A stretch of DNA of 64,000 nt from Euleptes europaea (Eukaryota; Chordata; Lepidosauria; Squamata; Sphaerodactylidae). Under the pieces are notes generated by a model. The model made no database searches. It saw only the letters and a list, made by a program, of their open reading frames with translations, and was not told where the DNA came from. The DNA lies in assembly GCF_029931775.1 (NCBI RefSeq), contig NC_079312.1, positions 14,453,821-14,517,820 on the forward strand, given 5' to 3'. Numbering within the stretch: the stretch's first letter is position 1; each line of letters starts with the position of its first letter. Below are positions 11,222 to 22,440 of this stretch, one piece after another. The position numbers and the translations under genes were made by a program.

Positions 11222-11620
11222 CTTCCTCCAGCATACCCCCTGGCTCAGCTCCTGCGACAGAACTTCTCCAGGGTCCTACAGTCGTCCTGCCGAAACTTGG
11301 TATCATTTCAGATATACCCTGTCCTCTAGACCAGGAGCTGGCATCAACGATTCCCATAGTCTGAGGAGTGTTGGCAGCATTCCCTAATGGCTCTGTCAAC
11401 AGTGGGTTTCTCTGCTGCCAGTGAGGAGGCGGCGCTGTGTCCTGGTAGGGTTCTTGCCGTGGGATTGCCCAGTGTTGTTCTGAGGACTCGTTTGTCGCCC
11501 ACGTCATTTGTGGACTTGGCCCCATTTGTAGACCTCCAAGCTGGGGAGGATGAAGATCTCGCCTACCTTCCTCTGATGTTTCCCCCGGCTCAATCTCTGC
11601 CCAGTAGTACATCTCATTTT
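11222..11620 (-). CDS. Candidate 399-nt internal exon, copy I (unknown domain)
   Basis: On the minus strand an acceptor (...AAGGAACAG) precedes an open frame ENEMYYWAEIEPGETSEEG..., which runs to a donor GAAG|GTAGGA. Length is 399 nt, phase 1 at both ends. Two other copies (25412-25810, 27881-28279) have exactly the same length, frame and splice sites. The peptide is acidic at first, then rich in P, Q, W and G (QHWAIPRQEPY, PPPHWQQRNPLLTEPLG). I do not recognise the domain. It lies upstream of, and in phase with, the finger exon at 9856: GAA-G plus AC-TTT gives EE-D-F. It may therefore be an N-terminal module of that zinc-finger gene. Expression is not shown. Confidence 0.5.
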
Positions 11621-12507
11621 CTGTTCCTTGGGACCAAAACAAACAAACAAACCAAAAAAATCAGAACACACACTGGACTACACTCACCCACAATAATTGT
11701 AGATATCTCTGCTCCTTCTCAGATGCAAGAAAAGTAGCCACTGGTTTCTTTAACGTAGAGTTGATATAAATATGTTTATGCGGTAGAGTGAATGTTGGAC
11801 AATGGCTCTTTAGACTACTTTGTGCAAAATCTAGGATATCATGCAATGACTACACTGTACTTTATAGCAAGACTTGTTCTCATAAACGTTTGAACTCAGC
11901 AACTTGAAGCAAACAGAAGCTTAGTCTCAACAAGATAGAAGTGCTACTGGTGGGCGAAAGAGCTGACCCAGGATTTAAGGTGTGATCCGTTATGGATGAT
12001 TTTGAATTCCCCTTGAAGGATTTTAATAGTTTTAAGAGAGAGAGAGAGAGATTTTTATTACAGCATTGCCATTCTAAAAATACTTAATTAATGGTTTTAA
12101 GATATGATTTTGTCAAGTATGTTTTAAATAGTTAGCTGCCCTGATGGTCCTTGGGATGACAGAAAGGCTGGATATTAATGATGTAAATGAATAAAAATAA
12201 ACTTGGAACTTCATCTTGCAGCTGTGAGTTCCAAAGAGCAGAAAACTGGATAAGAAGTTCTCACTTTTACATAACTATTTGCGGTTGCTGTCCAATAACA
12301 ACAATCATGGTAATAATAACGATCAGAAACTGCAACTTATTTGTCATACCCCGTGCTGCTTTTCTTCTTCTAAAGTATCTTAAAAAATAATTAAACCAGG
12401 AGGGTTTTTTTTGCCTGCATTAAAACCGGAGCTACAGTTTGGTACTGAAAATCAGGGTTTGGGGAACCTCTTTCCTGACTTTATTCGTCTTGGCTTTCCT
12501 TGATGCC

Positions 12508-12702
12508 TAGGGTTGCCAACCTCCATTCGTTGGGTATCTCCTGCTATTACAACTGATCTCCAGATCAGTTCCCCTGGAGAAAATGGCCGCTTTGGCAACT
12601 GGGCTCAATGGCATTGAAGTCCCTCCCTTCTCCAAACCCCGCTCTCCTCAGGCTTCGCCCCAAAAACCTCCTGCCAGCGGCAAAGAGGGACCTGACAACC
12701 CT
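12508..12702 (+). mobile_element. hAT-like MITE
   Basis: A near-complete copy from TAGGGTTGCCAACC to GACAACCCT. Orthologous copies at 26093-26281 and 29245-29452 sit at the same relative place in the duplicated units. Confidence 0.75.
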
Positions 12703-12844
12703 CCTGACGTCCTCTCAAACAGTGGGGGCTGCATGAAGGAATCCCAGGTCACCCTTAGCATCTTCCTTAGGGCGACATCATTGCTCAAATAAGGACTCAA
12801 TAGAGCACAGGCGCTTTGATGGTTCTAGGCCCATTTCCCCCTGA

Positions 12845-13030
12845 CCTGGCTAGCCTCATCTCATCAAATCTTGGAAGCCAAGATTTGAAAGCCAGCGTTG
12901 GCCCTGATTATTGTTTGGATGGGAGACCACCAGGGAAGTCCAGGATTGCAATGCAGAGGCAGGCAACAGCAAACCACCTCTGAATATCTCTTGCCTTGAA
13001 AACCCTACGGGGTCACCATAAGGTGACTAA
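12845..13030 (+). mobile_element. 5S rRNA-derived SINE
   Basis: Reads like 5S rRNA: 'agcctcatctcatcaaatct', then 'tggatgggagaccaccaggg' (5S box C region is ggatgggagaccgcctggga). A unique tail runs 'aggcaggcaacagcaaacca' to 'accctacggggtcaccataa'. A better-preserved paralogue is at 26425-26610. It is a SINE3-type element and not a 5S gene. Confidence 0.8.
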
Positions 13031-13035
13031 ATATA

Positions 13036-13198
13036 GGGCGAAAACGCACGGTTGCTTTAGCCCCCTTTATTCCCTGCTTCAGCCAGGATTCAGCCAGGAT
13101 CGAACGCATGCGTTTTCGCTGAATGTGTGTTCGATCCTGGCTAAATCCTGGCTGAAACAGGGACTAAAAGAGGCTAAAGCGACCATGCATTTTCGCCC
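13036..13198. mobile_element. Palindromic MITE (GGGCGAAAACGCA family)
   Basis: The element is almost one long inverted repeat, GGGCGAAAACGCACGG at one end and CATGCATTTTCGCCC at the other, with a mirrored 'gccaggatcgaacgcatgcg' centre. It lies in the tail of a 5S SINE and is flanked by TA. Comparison with the unit at 29460-29520, which lacks it, shows it as an insertion. TA or TWA targets suggest Tc1/mariner or PIF/Harbinger ancestry; I cannot decide which. Confidence 0.7.
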
Positions 13199-13708
13199 TA
13201 TGACTTAATGGCAGAAACAAGGCCCATTTCAATTAACACAGGGCTGGACGAACCTATGGTCTAACTCTGTACAAGATTTACAATGCAAACAGAAGGGGGG
13301 GAAACATAAAAATGCATTTAAAAACACAAATTAAAACCACAATTTACAGCCAGTAAGTACAAGAAACTAACTAATCAAATACAGTCTTGAATCAAACCAT
13401 CTTCCGCTGTTTCCTAGATAGAAAGCGAGGGGACGAAGAACACTTCTCTGGGGAGGTTGTTCCGTAATTGTGGGGCTGCCGCTAAAAACAATGGCAAACC
13501 ACCCCATAAACATACTGGTAGTTTGCCCAGTGAACGTTGTGATGTGACATCACCCCATGGGTCAGACTAAAGAGATCAACCCTAGTCACAGAGGCAGCCA
13601 TGTAGCAGCTGAGACAAAGAGCCTGGCCCCCCCTACAGAATAACAAATTCAGACCCTACTTCTTCAGACGCATGAAGTATTATATAACGTAAGCTGAATA
13701 CAACATAG

Positions 13709-14010
13709 AAGAATAGTTGGTTTTTACATGCCAACTTTCTCCACCACTTAAGGGAGAATCAAACCGGCATACAATCACCTTCCCTTCCCCTCCCCACAAC
13801 AGACACCCTGGGAGGTGGGTGAGGCCAAGAGAGCTGTAACTAGCCCAAGGTCACCCAGCTGGCTTCGTGTGTAGGGGTGGGGGAACCAACCTGGTTCACC
13901 AGATTAGCGTCTGGTGCTCTTGTGGAGGAGTGGGGAATCAGACCCGGTTCTCCAGATCAGAATCCACCGGTCCAAACCACCGCTCTTAAATACAACACCA
14001 TGCTGGCTCT
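13709..14010 (-). mobile_element. tRNA-derived SINE, minus strand
   Basis: Same family as 7945-8217: the body is 'gttggtttttacatgccaac', the promoter end has the complement of the B box ('gaatcagacccggttctcca') and ends near 'ccatgctggctct'. Confidence 0.75.
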
Positions 14011-14514
14011 CATACATATCCAAAATGTACAAACAGAAGGGGGTGGAGAATTATTACACAAGTGGGATCAGACAAGGGGTCCATCTACCCAGCATCCTGT
14101 TCCATGCAGGGGCCCACTAGTTGCCCCAGCTGGTCCACAAAAAGGGCGCAGTGACCAAGCCTTCCCCCGAGGTTGCATCCTAGCACAATAGAGAAAAGCG
14201 GCGTATAAAAACCAACTCGTCTTCTTACCCCTACCCCCATTCCCCGAGAGCACAGCCCACAGCATTGCCTACCATTCTACACCCACTCCAGAAAGACATG
14301 GCAAAGATTAGAACCTGCAACCGTCTGAATCCTAGGTTTGCCATATCTGAGTTGAGAAATGCCTGTAGATTTTTTTTGGGGGGGGGGACGGACCCTGGAG
14401 GAGCATAGGGTTTGGGGGAAGGGAGGGACTTCAGCAGAGTCTAAGGCCACAGAGTTCACTAGAGTCCACTCCAGGGGAACTGTTCTCTGTCACCTGGAGA
14501 CCAGTTTTAATTAT

Positions 14515-14817
14515 GTGAAGAATTGTTTTTTATATGCTGACTTTCTCTACCACTTAAAGGAGACTCAAACCAGCTTACAATCACCTTCCCTTCCCCTCCC
14601 CACAACAGACACCCTGTGAGGTAGGTGGGGCTGAGAGAGCTGTGACTAGCCCAAGGTCACCCAGCTGACTTCATGTGGAGGAGTGGGGAAACAAATCCAG
14701 TTCACCAGATTAGCCTCCGCCGCTCATGGGGAGGTGTGGGGAATCAAACCCGGTTCTCCAGATAAGACACTGTTGCTCCAAACCACCGTTCTTAACCACT
14801 ACACCACACTGGCCCCT
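14515..14817 (-). mobile_element. tRNA-derived SINE, minus strand
   Basis: A full-length-looking copy that directly precedes the second zinc-finger 3' UTR, as in the first unit (7945-8217). Confidence 0.78.
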
Positions 14818-15711
14818 GGAGGTTGGCAATCCTAGCAGGAACCACCCCCCTAGATTAACAGGTTCTTTTCAGGCCCAACCCAGGAGAAAGGACAACAAAA
14901 GAGGACAAAGTCAGAACTTTAAAAATGTTTATTTAGCCATCAGGAAAATTAGTCAACTTCTCTCCTCTCAGCCCACCACCGTGACCCAAAACAATAACAA
15001 ACCTCCCCTGTGCATTCAATTCTTAATGTTGTGCAACCAGTCTTGAACCATGAAACATAGTGGAGAGGACTCACCTTTCATACAGCAAATCCTTATAAAT
15101 AAAATCACATTTTTCTTAAAGGCTCTGGTAATTCATCAGCATTTTTATAAAACATTGTTAAAAGATGGATTCCATCGAGCTGACGGCAAGCAATTCAGAA
15201 ACCAAAATCATTTGGGGGATAATATTTTAGGCCCCTCCTCAATGTTGAACCCCAACTAAGTCTCAGGGAATGTTTCTGCGTATCAATTTCCTCATAAGGA
15301 GTCACGCGTGTCCCAGTTCCTTCCCGGGTCCCACAGTCACTACCTGTCTCCCTCTTTTTTGCAAGAGGGCAGAATGAAAGCCAGAGGGGACGGGCTACTG
15401 GACACAAGAATGAACCGAGACGCTTGGCGGTACAAATCTCTCCCACTACGATACAGTTCACCATGCAGCAGGCAAGTTGCCGGGCTCTCATGTACGAATC
15501 CTCAAGGGTGTGTTATAAATTTTTTGTAGGCTGAATCTTTCCCCTCATTCTGAACATCTAATGGGCTTCTGTCCACTGTTTACCCCCCCTTTTATGCTCA
15601 ACAAGATTCAACCTACAATTCAACGTTTTCTCAGTCTGGAAATATGCACGGTCTCTCCAGTGTGGGCTTCCTTCGACTTCAGAGTGAGGAGACTTAACTG
15701 TCTACCTTCTC
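14818..15711 (-). other. 3' UTR of zinc-finger copy 2
   Basis: Closely matches 8219-9107, including the AATAAA signal on the minus strand (14928-14933). The level of match outside coding DNA shows a recent segmental duplication. Confidence 0.6.
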
Positions 15712-16466
15712 TCACAGCGTGTGATTTGTGGCCCCTGACTGGTGGTGACTTTTCATGTGCTTCCTGAAGCTTTTTTTCCAAAGAAAGCCTTGCCCACACT
15801 CCAAGCATTTGAATGGCATCTCTCCAATATGAATGGCGCTGTGAGCCACAAGTTGCTCGTTCCAGAGGAAACTTTCGCCACACTCCATGCAACGGTATGG
15901 TTTCTCTCCTGTATGTATATTTTGATGCCGAAGAAGATATTTGCTTGAAGTGAACCCCTTCTCACACACTAAACATACATATGGTTTCTCTCCAGTGTGG
16001 ACTCTCTCATGATTAGCAAGGCCTGTTTGCCGAGTAAAGCTTTTTCCGCATTCTAAACACGTATACGATTTCTCTCCTATATGGGAATTTTCATGCCTGA
16101 CAAGACAGTATTTATAAGTAAAGCTTTCCCCACATTTCAAGCATGTGTAGATTTTCTTCTTGCTTTCGGCAGGCTGGCTCCTTGGAAGATCAGATGCCTG
16201 CCTAGGGTTTTCTTGGCATTCAGTGCTCCCCGTTTCTCTCCCCAAGAAGACCGCTTCAGTTAACACTTGGTTGTCTAAGAGAGAATCTCTTCTCATTGGA
16301 TCAGATTGCAGCCAACCTTGTACTGTTTGCCGACTTTCACAGGCTTCCTGACTCTCATGTCCCTGGAAAACCATCCCTTCTTCTCCACCTCCTGATGCTC
16401 CAGCGGGATGGCTTTCCTCAAATTCTCCAGACTGAAGAGCCTCAACTTTGCTCATGGGTGCAAAGT
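15712..16466 (-). CDS. C2H2 zinc-finger protein, terminal exon (copy 2)
   Basis: A phase-1 acceptor (...CTCCAACAG) at 16466 opens an exon of about 250 codons ending at 15712. Here the codon matching GTG in copy 1 is ATG ([17 protein letters not shown]). An acidic linker of about 105 residues is followed by five intact C2H2 fingers: CLKC...HENSH, CLEC...HERVH, CLVC...HQNIH, CMEC...HSAIH and CLEC...HMKSH. Nuclear DNA binding is expected from the family. Five fingers is short for a KRAB-type gene. Upstream exon candidates on the same strand are the 60-nt exon at 24144-24203 and the 399-nt exon at 25412-25810, both phase 1. The L1 at 18255-23079 would then lie in an intron. This copy looks the more functional of the pair. 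Confidence 0.85.
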
Positions 16467-16564
16467 CTGTTGGAGAAAAGACAGAACAACAACATTTATT
16501 ATTTATTTATTCACATAATTTATACCCCACTTTTATCCCCAATCAGGACCGAAAGCAGCTTATA

Positions 16565-16974
16565 GAATCATAGAGTTGGAAGGGGACACCAGGGTCATCT
16601 AGTCCAATCACCTGCACAATGCAGGAATTTCACAACTACCTCCCCCACACACACCCAGTGACCCCTACTCCATGCCTAGAAGATGACCAAGATGCCCTCC
16701 CTCTCATGAACTGCCTCAGGTCATAGAATCAGCATTGTTGACAGATGGCCATCTAACCTCTTCTTAAAAACCTCCAGGGAAGGAGAGCTTACCACCTCCC
16801 GAGGAAGCGCGTTCCACCGAGGAACCGCTCTGTTAGAAAATTCTTCCTAATGTCTAGATGGAAACTCTTTTGATTTAATTTCAACCTGTTGGTTCTGGTC
16901 TGACTTTCTGGAGCAACAGAAAACAACTCGGCACCATCCTCTATATGACAGCCCTTCAAGTACTTGAAGATGTA
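16565..16974 (-). mobile_element. CR1 LINE 3' fragment, minus strand
   Basis: Begins with the reverse complement of the CR1 terminus ('atcatagagttggaagggga') and continues about 410 bp into the CR1 3' UTR and ORF2 end. CTTATA flanks it on both sides (16559-16564, 16975-16980). The matching place in unit 1 (about 9960-9968) is uninterrupted, so it inserted after the unit duplicated. Confidence 0.88.
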
Positions 16975-17090
16975 CTTATATAATTCTCCTCTCCACCCTT
17001 TTATCCTCACAACCACCCTGCGAGGTAGGTTGGGCTGAGAGTATGTGACTGGCTTAAGGACAGCCAGCAAGCTTCCATGACAGAGTGGAG

Positions 17091-17422
17091 TGTTATGTAT
17101 ATAGCAGAGAGGGAGGCTCACGTTGAGCTTGAAGTCTGCTCCCAGGCACCTCGCCTGTGCATTCCTATTGGATAGTGGTCTACAGCCGCCCAATCATGGA
17201 CTTGGCTTGCTCCTGAGCTCCCATTGGACAATGGACTACTACCAGCCAATTACGGACTTGGGGGGCGTGGCCCTGGGTGACTGGGTGAGCATATAAGCCA
17301 GGGTGTTTTGAGGGTAGAGTTAGAGTTCCACAGTTGCAGCTGAAATAATTTCTAGTTGCTAATAAAGCAGTTGTGTTTGAACTCTGTCTCCCGTCTCGTG
17401 CATCACCCATGCATACATAATA
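17091..17422 (+). mobile_element. Solo LTR of a retrovirus-like element
   Basis: 332 bp from TGTTATGTAT to ATACATAATA, with inverted ends, flanked by the 4-bp duplication GGAG (17087-17090, 17423-17426). It has a TATA-like ATATAAG at 17291 and AATAAA at 17361-17366, in the order expected of U3-R-U5. No internal region is attached, so it is a solo LTR left by recombination. Confidence 0.72.
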
Positions 17423-17805
17423 GGAGTTTGAAACCTTTTTCTCCCAGACTCTAATCTGAGACTCCAACCACTAATCACACTGGCTCTTGATTCTAGCAAG
17501 TTTTTATCCTGCCCTTCCTTTAAGGGGTGGCGTATATAGTTCTCTGTTCCCCCTTTTATCCTCACAACTACCAAGTGAGGTAGGCTGGGTTGGGAGAGAA
17601 AAGAGGTAACTGGCCCGAAGTCACCCAGTGCGCTTCCTGGTGGGGTGGGTCTCCCATATTCTAGCCTGACTCTAAGTGCAACACTGCACGGTCTCTCCAT
17701 GTGGAGGGGAGCAGTTATTATCGTGCTCTTCATTTTAGGTACATAATTTTAATAGCTCACGGGGGCCCTGCTTTGACCAAAGTGCGAGATTAAGCCTGAC
17801 AACCA

Positions 17806-18098
17806 GCATTGCTGTGTGGTGCAGTGGTTAAGAGCAGTGGTTTGGAGCGGTGGATTCTGATCTGGAGAGCCGGATTTGATTCCCCACCCCTCCACATGAG
17901 CGGCGGAGGCTAATCTGGTGAACTGGATTTGTTTCCCCACTTTTACACATGAAGCCAGCCGGGTGACCTTGGGCTAGTCACACTCTCTCAGCCCCACTCA
18001 CCTCCCAGGGTGTCTGATGTGCGGAGAGGAAGGGGATTGTAAGCTGGTTTGAGTCTCCCTTAAGTGGTAGAGAAAGTTGGCGTATAAAAGCCAACTCT
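17806..18098 (+). mobile_element. tRNA-derived SINE
   Basis: Head 'gtgtggtgcagtggttaaga', B box 'ggatttgattcccc', tail 'ggcgtataaaagccaactct'. Plus-strand copy of the same family as 10604-10992. Confidence 0.8.
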
Positions 18099-18465
18099 TA
18101 TTTTTTAACTGTATGCTTCCAGGAAGCCATTCAGGAGAAAAGAGCCATCTGCTGTTGTTTGTCCCAACCCTAGAATTCAGAGCTAGAATGCCTCTGAACA
18201 GGGAAGATTCATTTTGTTCTTTTTGCTTGACAGACCAGCCCTCCATGAATTTGTTTTTTTTTAATAAATTTTTATTATTTTTATAGTAAAAAACAAAACA
18301 AAACATATTATAAAAAACATAAAAACAGAAAACATAAACATAAAAAATACAAAAATACAAAAAGAGCACTTATACAGCAATCAAAATTACACCCTATAAT
18401 ATAATTTGTAAAATACACGGTGTTCCAATACCCACCACCCACCTTAACAATGTGTCCCACCACCA

Positions 18466-20520
18466 CTAGACATCCAGAGAAGTGTTTTGACAGTATTTAA
18501 AATTACACGGTAAAGATATGGAAGAGTTTAAAAAAACATGGTCAAAGGCTTGATAATACATTCTCAAATCTGGTAATCCCAGGCCTCCTGTTTGTTTTAA
18601 TTCAACTAAATTATTATATGCTATCCTATGTCTTTCCTTACCCCATAAAAAGTTTAAAATGTCTTTCTTCCAACTTTTAAATATCTGTGCTCCTTTCAAT
18701 ATTGGTAGGCTTTGAAACAAAAAAAGCATCTTAGGCAGTACCATAATTTTAATAACTGAAATTCTACCCCATAATGATAATGGTATTTTTCCCAGTTTTT
18801 GTGATGTATTACTATCTGTTGCCATTGTTTAACGTAATTATTCTGAAATAAATTAAGATTATTCGGTGATAACCATATACGGTACCCAGATATTTTACTT
18901 TATGTTCAATATTAAATCCTGTCTTTTTGGTCATTACTTGTTGCTGTGAGAGAGTCATATTTTTAACCAATAGCTTAGTCTTATTTTTATTTATTTTAAA
19001 ACCTGAAAGCTTTCCATAAACCTCCAAAATTCTATTCCAATTATCAATTTGCTCAGTAGGGTCCGTCAAAAAACATACAAGGTCGTCTGCATATGCATAT
19101 GCTTTAATTTTATAATGATTTCTCCCAATTCGGAATCCAATTAATTCAGTAGATTGTCTAATCTTTTTTAATAGCACTTTTAATATTAAAATAAACAACA
19201 AAGGGGAAAGAGGACAACCTTGTCTCGTAACCTTTTGAATTTCAAATTGTGACGATAATATTCCATTTATCAACAGACTAGCCGTCTGAGAGGTATATAC
19301 ATTCTCTAAAGCTGTCTTATAATTCATTCCAAAACCCATACATTCTAATATTTTTTTCATAAACTGCCAATTCACATTGTCAAACGCTTTTTCAGCATCT
19401 AAAAATATCATGGCTACTGGGGTTGTAGTCTGTTCAGCATATTCTAAAAGATCTATTACCACTCTTACATTTTGGCTAATCAATCGTCCTGGTAAAAATC
19501 CTGCTTGATCTTCATGTATAGTTTGATTTAATACCCTTTTTAATCTAGTTGCTAAAATTGCAACAAATAATTTATAATCATTATTCAATAATGAAATGGG
19601 TCTACAGTTTTTTACATCCAATAAATCCGAATTCACTTTTGGTATTAATACTATATTCGCTTGTTTCCAAGTTTGAGGAATAGATCCATTTTGCAAACAA
19701 GAATTCATCACACCTATTAAATGAGGAGCTCATTGTTCTTCAAATGTTTTATAATAAAATGCTGTAAACCCATCCGCCCCAGGTGATTTGTTTAATTTAC
19801 TTTTCCCAATTGCCTCCTTTAGTTCTTCCCTAGTTATTAGAGAATCCACTGATTCTCTATTTTCTTGTGATAATTTTTCCCAGTCAAATTGACTGAGATA
19901 TACAAACATTTCTTTCTCTAATACTAAATTCTTCCTATATAAATTTGTATAGTATTCTACAAATGTTTCTATAACTTTTTGTTTGTCACTTGTTATCTTG
20001 CCCTTCCTTTTAATTTTTAATATTGGTAATTTTTTCTCTTTATGTTTAAGGTGCCATGCTAACATTTTACCCGGTTTATTGGCATGTTCAAAGAACCTTT
20101 GTCTATTAAAAATATTTTTCTTTTCAATTTCATCTGATATTAGAAATTCATATCGATGTTGCCATATTTTCAACTTATTAAGCTGTTCCTGTTCAATGAT
20201 TTATCTTGTGGTTTTCTAAGCTGTCTTTCTCCTTGTCTAATTTCCTCCAAAATATTTTTCTTCTGTGCCTCTCTCACTTTGAACCATCTTGTGTTTTGTT
20301 GTATTAGCAATCCTCTAATTACTGCTTTACCGGCATCCCAAAGTACATCCTCCGGAGTACCCTTATCTGTGTTTTCAGCAAAATAATTCTGTATATCAAC
20401 CTTTAATTTGTCCACTATCTTTTTATTTTTTAATAAAAATTCATTTAGTACCCAAGGTTTATTTCTCTTATCTCCTATTTTAACTCTCATTGATACTGCA
20501 TAATGATCTGAGAATACCCT
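18466..20520 (-). pseudogene. L1 ORF2: end of endonuclease, reverse transcriptase, C-terminus
   Basis: Minus-strand L1 ORF2 segments include FSDHYAVSM (last endonuclease motif), KLNKSPGADGFTAFYYKTF, CRPISLLNNDYKLF, HEDQAGFLPGR, FLDAEKAFDNVNW, TRQGCPLSPLLF and catalytic AYADDLVCF near 19090. The typical L1 order is complete. Several stops or frame changes break it (for example near 19712-19729 and about 18812), so it makes no functional protein. Its 5' partner lies inverted at 22441-23079. Confidence 0.9.
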
Positions 20521-21195
20521 GGGGTCGGAGCGGATCCATTGTGGGAAGTGTGACGCCTCGCACTCTGGCTTGATGCTGCCTGGGTGCAAGAAATTCGCCC
20601 CCTACCATCTGGCAAGCGGCACTCCTCAGTGCAAGAGGAGATGCTGAATCGGGCGCGGGCAGGCAGCTCGTCATTGTAGCAATAGCCGCCGAGAAATCGG
20701 CGGCGGTCGCTCTGACGAGCTTAGCCACGGAGTGGGCGCCATCTTCAAAACGGCAGCCGGGAGACACGGTGGAGAGACTTCGATTGAAAAACAGCAAGTT
20801 TCACTTTATAGTTGTTTTCACTTTCACTGAAGCCAAAACTGAGGTGTTTGACAGTCTTATTTTCATATAAGAAAGTACTCGAGCTCACTATAGTTTCATT
20901 ACGTGACTCTGAAAAAACTTGACTTTTCGCCAGCCTTCTAACATCTGTGACACAGTTTAAAAATCTTTCTGTCAGTTGCTGAAGCACCGGTTTAAAATCT
21001 AAGACGGAAAAACTACTGGCATGAATTATTAACAGTAATGAAGCTGATGTGAGAGCCTTCTCTCTAAGGTCAGACTTTAAGTGGAATTGTTTTTTATCTT
21101 CTACTAATATTCCCAAGCTGATGGTCTAAACAAGAAACATTACCCCCCATCCTCTGTGGATTACAAATTTGTTGCTATTCGGCCTCCTAGGATCA
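20521..21195 (+). promoter_or_regulatory. L1 5' UTR / internal promoter region
   Basis: The leader of the inverted L1 half. Its first 250 bp are GC- and CpG-rich ('gagaaatcggcggcggtcgc', 'agtgggcgccatcttcaaaa') and the rest is A/T-rich up to the ORF1 start. L1 5' UTRs carry an internal pol II promoter. A 123-codon open frame on the minus strand (20745-21116) has no recognisable domain. Confidence 0.55.
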
Positions 21196-22299
21196 ATGGA
21201 AGAGAAAAAAGAGAAACATTCCAGGGAATTCCTCAAAGACTCAAAACAGCTCCAGGTACAGCAAATTTCTCAGCAGCACAGAGCTTCTGCCTCTAACATA
21301 ATGATAGCACCAGCCATTTCACCCTCTTCAGGAATACCTGTTGTTGCAAGGATGGCTCCTAAAGCAAAGCCAGAAGTGACACTCAATTCCTTGCATGAAC
21401 TTTTAACAAAATCATACCAGGAGGTCACAGAAATGAAGCAAGAATTGAGTCAAAATACTGCTGCTGTCTCTCAAAACTCAATGACTATCTCACAAAATAC
21501 AGTTGCAATATCAGCCTTGCAAGATTCAATCACATCCTTGACTGTACGACAGGATAAGGTGGAGACCAAGCTTTTAAAAAATGCACAGGAAAATAAGGAT
21601 ATTAAAAAGAGAGTGGACACCATGGAAATGTCACTGGAAGCATCTCAGGAGAGAGATGAAAAACGAGATGACCAAATGGCAATTATTGACCTCAAGATTA
21701 AGGAAAACTCCATTCGTATTTGTGGTTTGAAAGAAAAAATAGAAGGAAGAGATTTAAAAGGATATCTAAAAGTACTTTTGGCAGATTTTTTGCAAGAAGA
21801 GGAAGAAATTGTTGAAGGGATGATTGTAATGGCCTACAGGATTAACTCTTCTTTTGCAACTAAAAATAAAGTACCAACAGACTGTCTAGTTCAGCTTTTT
21901 TCCAGGAGTCATCGTGATCTTATTCTCAGTAGTCACTACAAAATTCCACTTACAATAGAGGGTACCCCTCTGAGATTGATGAAGGAAATTCCAGGAAGAC
22001 TGCTTAGAAAAAGAAAAGATTTCTCTGAGATTGTAGAACGACTGAGGCTCAACGGTATTCAATTCAGATGGGAATTCCCACAAGGCATCTCATTTACTTT
22101 CAAGGCTAAAAGATTCAAGATTACAGATACCAGCAAGGCTGAACAATTCTTAAGACGATATGACACAGAGCTTTTTAAACCAGCTAAACAACCTCCTGCC
22201 AAAGATCTTACAGAAGAGGAAAAGGCCTCAGAAGCAAGCGGTGGAGGTCTGCCAACTGAGCCAGCAGAGGATTCCCTATCAGATGATAAGGAAGGCTGA
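21196..22299 (+). CDS. L1 ORF1 protein (RNA-binding chaperone)
   Basis: An uninterrupted frame of 367 codons from ATG at 21196 (MEEKKEKHSREFLKDSKQ). An N-terminal disordered part is followed by a heptad-rich coiled coil (about residues 70-150, with an S/Q/N repeat TVAVSQNS-like pattern) and an RRM-like plus C-terminal domain (ENSIRICGLKEKIEGRD, then REIPGRLLRKRKDFSE-like and FRWEFPQGISF). This matches the L1 'transposase 22' layout: the protein trimerises and coats L1 RNA. The frame is intact although the ORF2 next to it is broken and split. Confidence 0.88.
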   Translation: MEEKKEKHSREFLKDSKQLQVQQISQQHRASASNIMIAPAISPSSGIPVVARMAPKAKPEVTLNSLHELLTKSYQEVTEMKQELSQNTAAVSQNSMTISQNTVAISALQDSITSLTVRQDKVETKLLKNAQENKDIKKRVDTMEMSLEASQERDEKRDDQMAIIDLKIKENSIRICGLKEKIEGRDLKGYLKVLLADFLQEEEEIVEGMIVMAYRINSSFATKNKVPTDCLVQLFSRSHRDLILSSHYKIPLTIEGTPLRLMKEIPGRLLRKRKDFSEIVERLRLNGIQFRWEFPQGISFTFKAKRFKITDTSKAEQFLRRYDTELFKPAKQPPAKDLTEEEKASEASGGGLPTEPAEDSLSDDKEG

Positions 22300-22362
22300 A
22301 CAGATACGAACTGAACTTAATGGGAATAGGGGGGGAGGAAGGGGGGTACGGGATAGAAGATG

Positions 22363-22387
22363 AATAAATAAATAAATAAATAAATAT
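22363..22387 (+). repeat. (AAAT)n microsatellite between L1 ORFs
   Basis: Five to six ATAA-type units in the short spacer between ORF1 and ORF2 of the L1. Confidence 0.7.
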
Positions 22388-22440
22388 GGATGACATCTTT
22401 GGGATTAAAAAAATGAAATTGGATCTAATTGAATTTTAAT

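Noticed and set aside
20745-21116. 123-codon antisense open frame in the L1 5' UTR
   Set aside because: No domain is recognised; antisense frames occur in A/T-rich L1 leaders, and nothing else supports coding.
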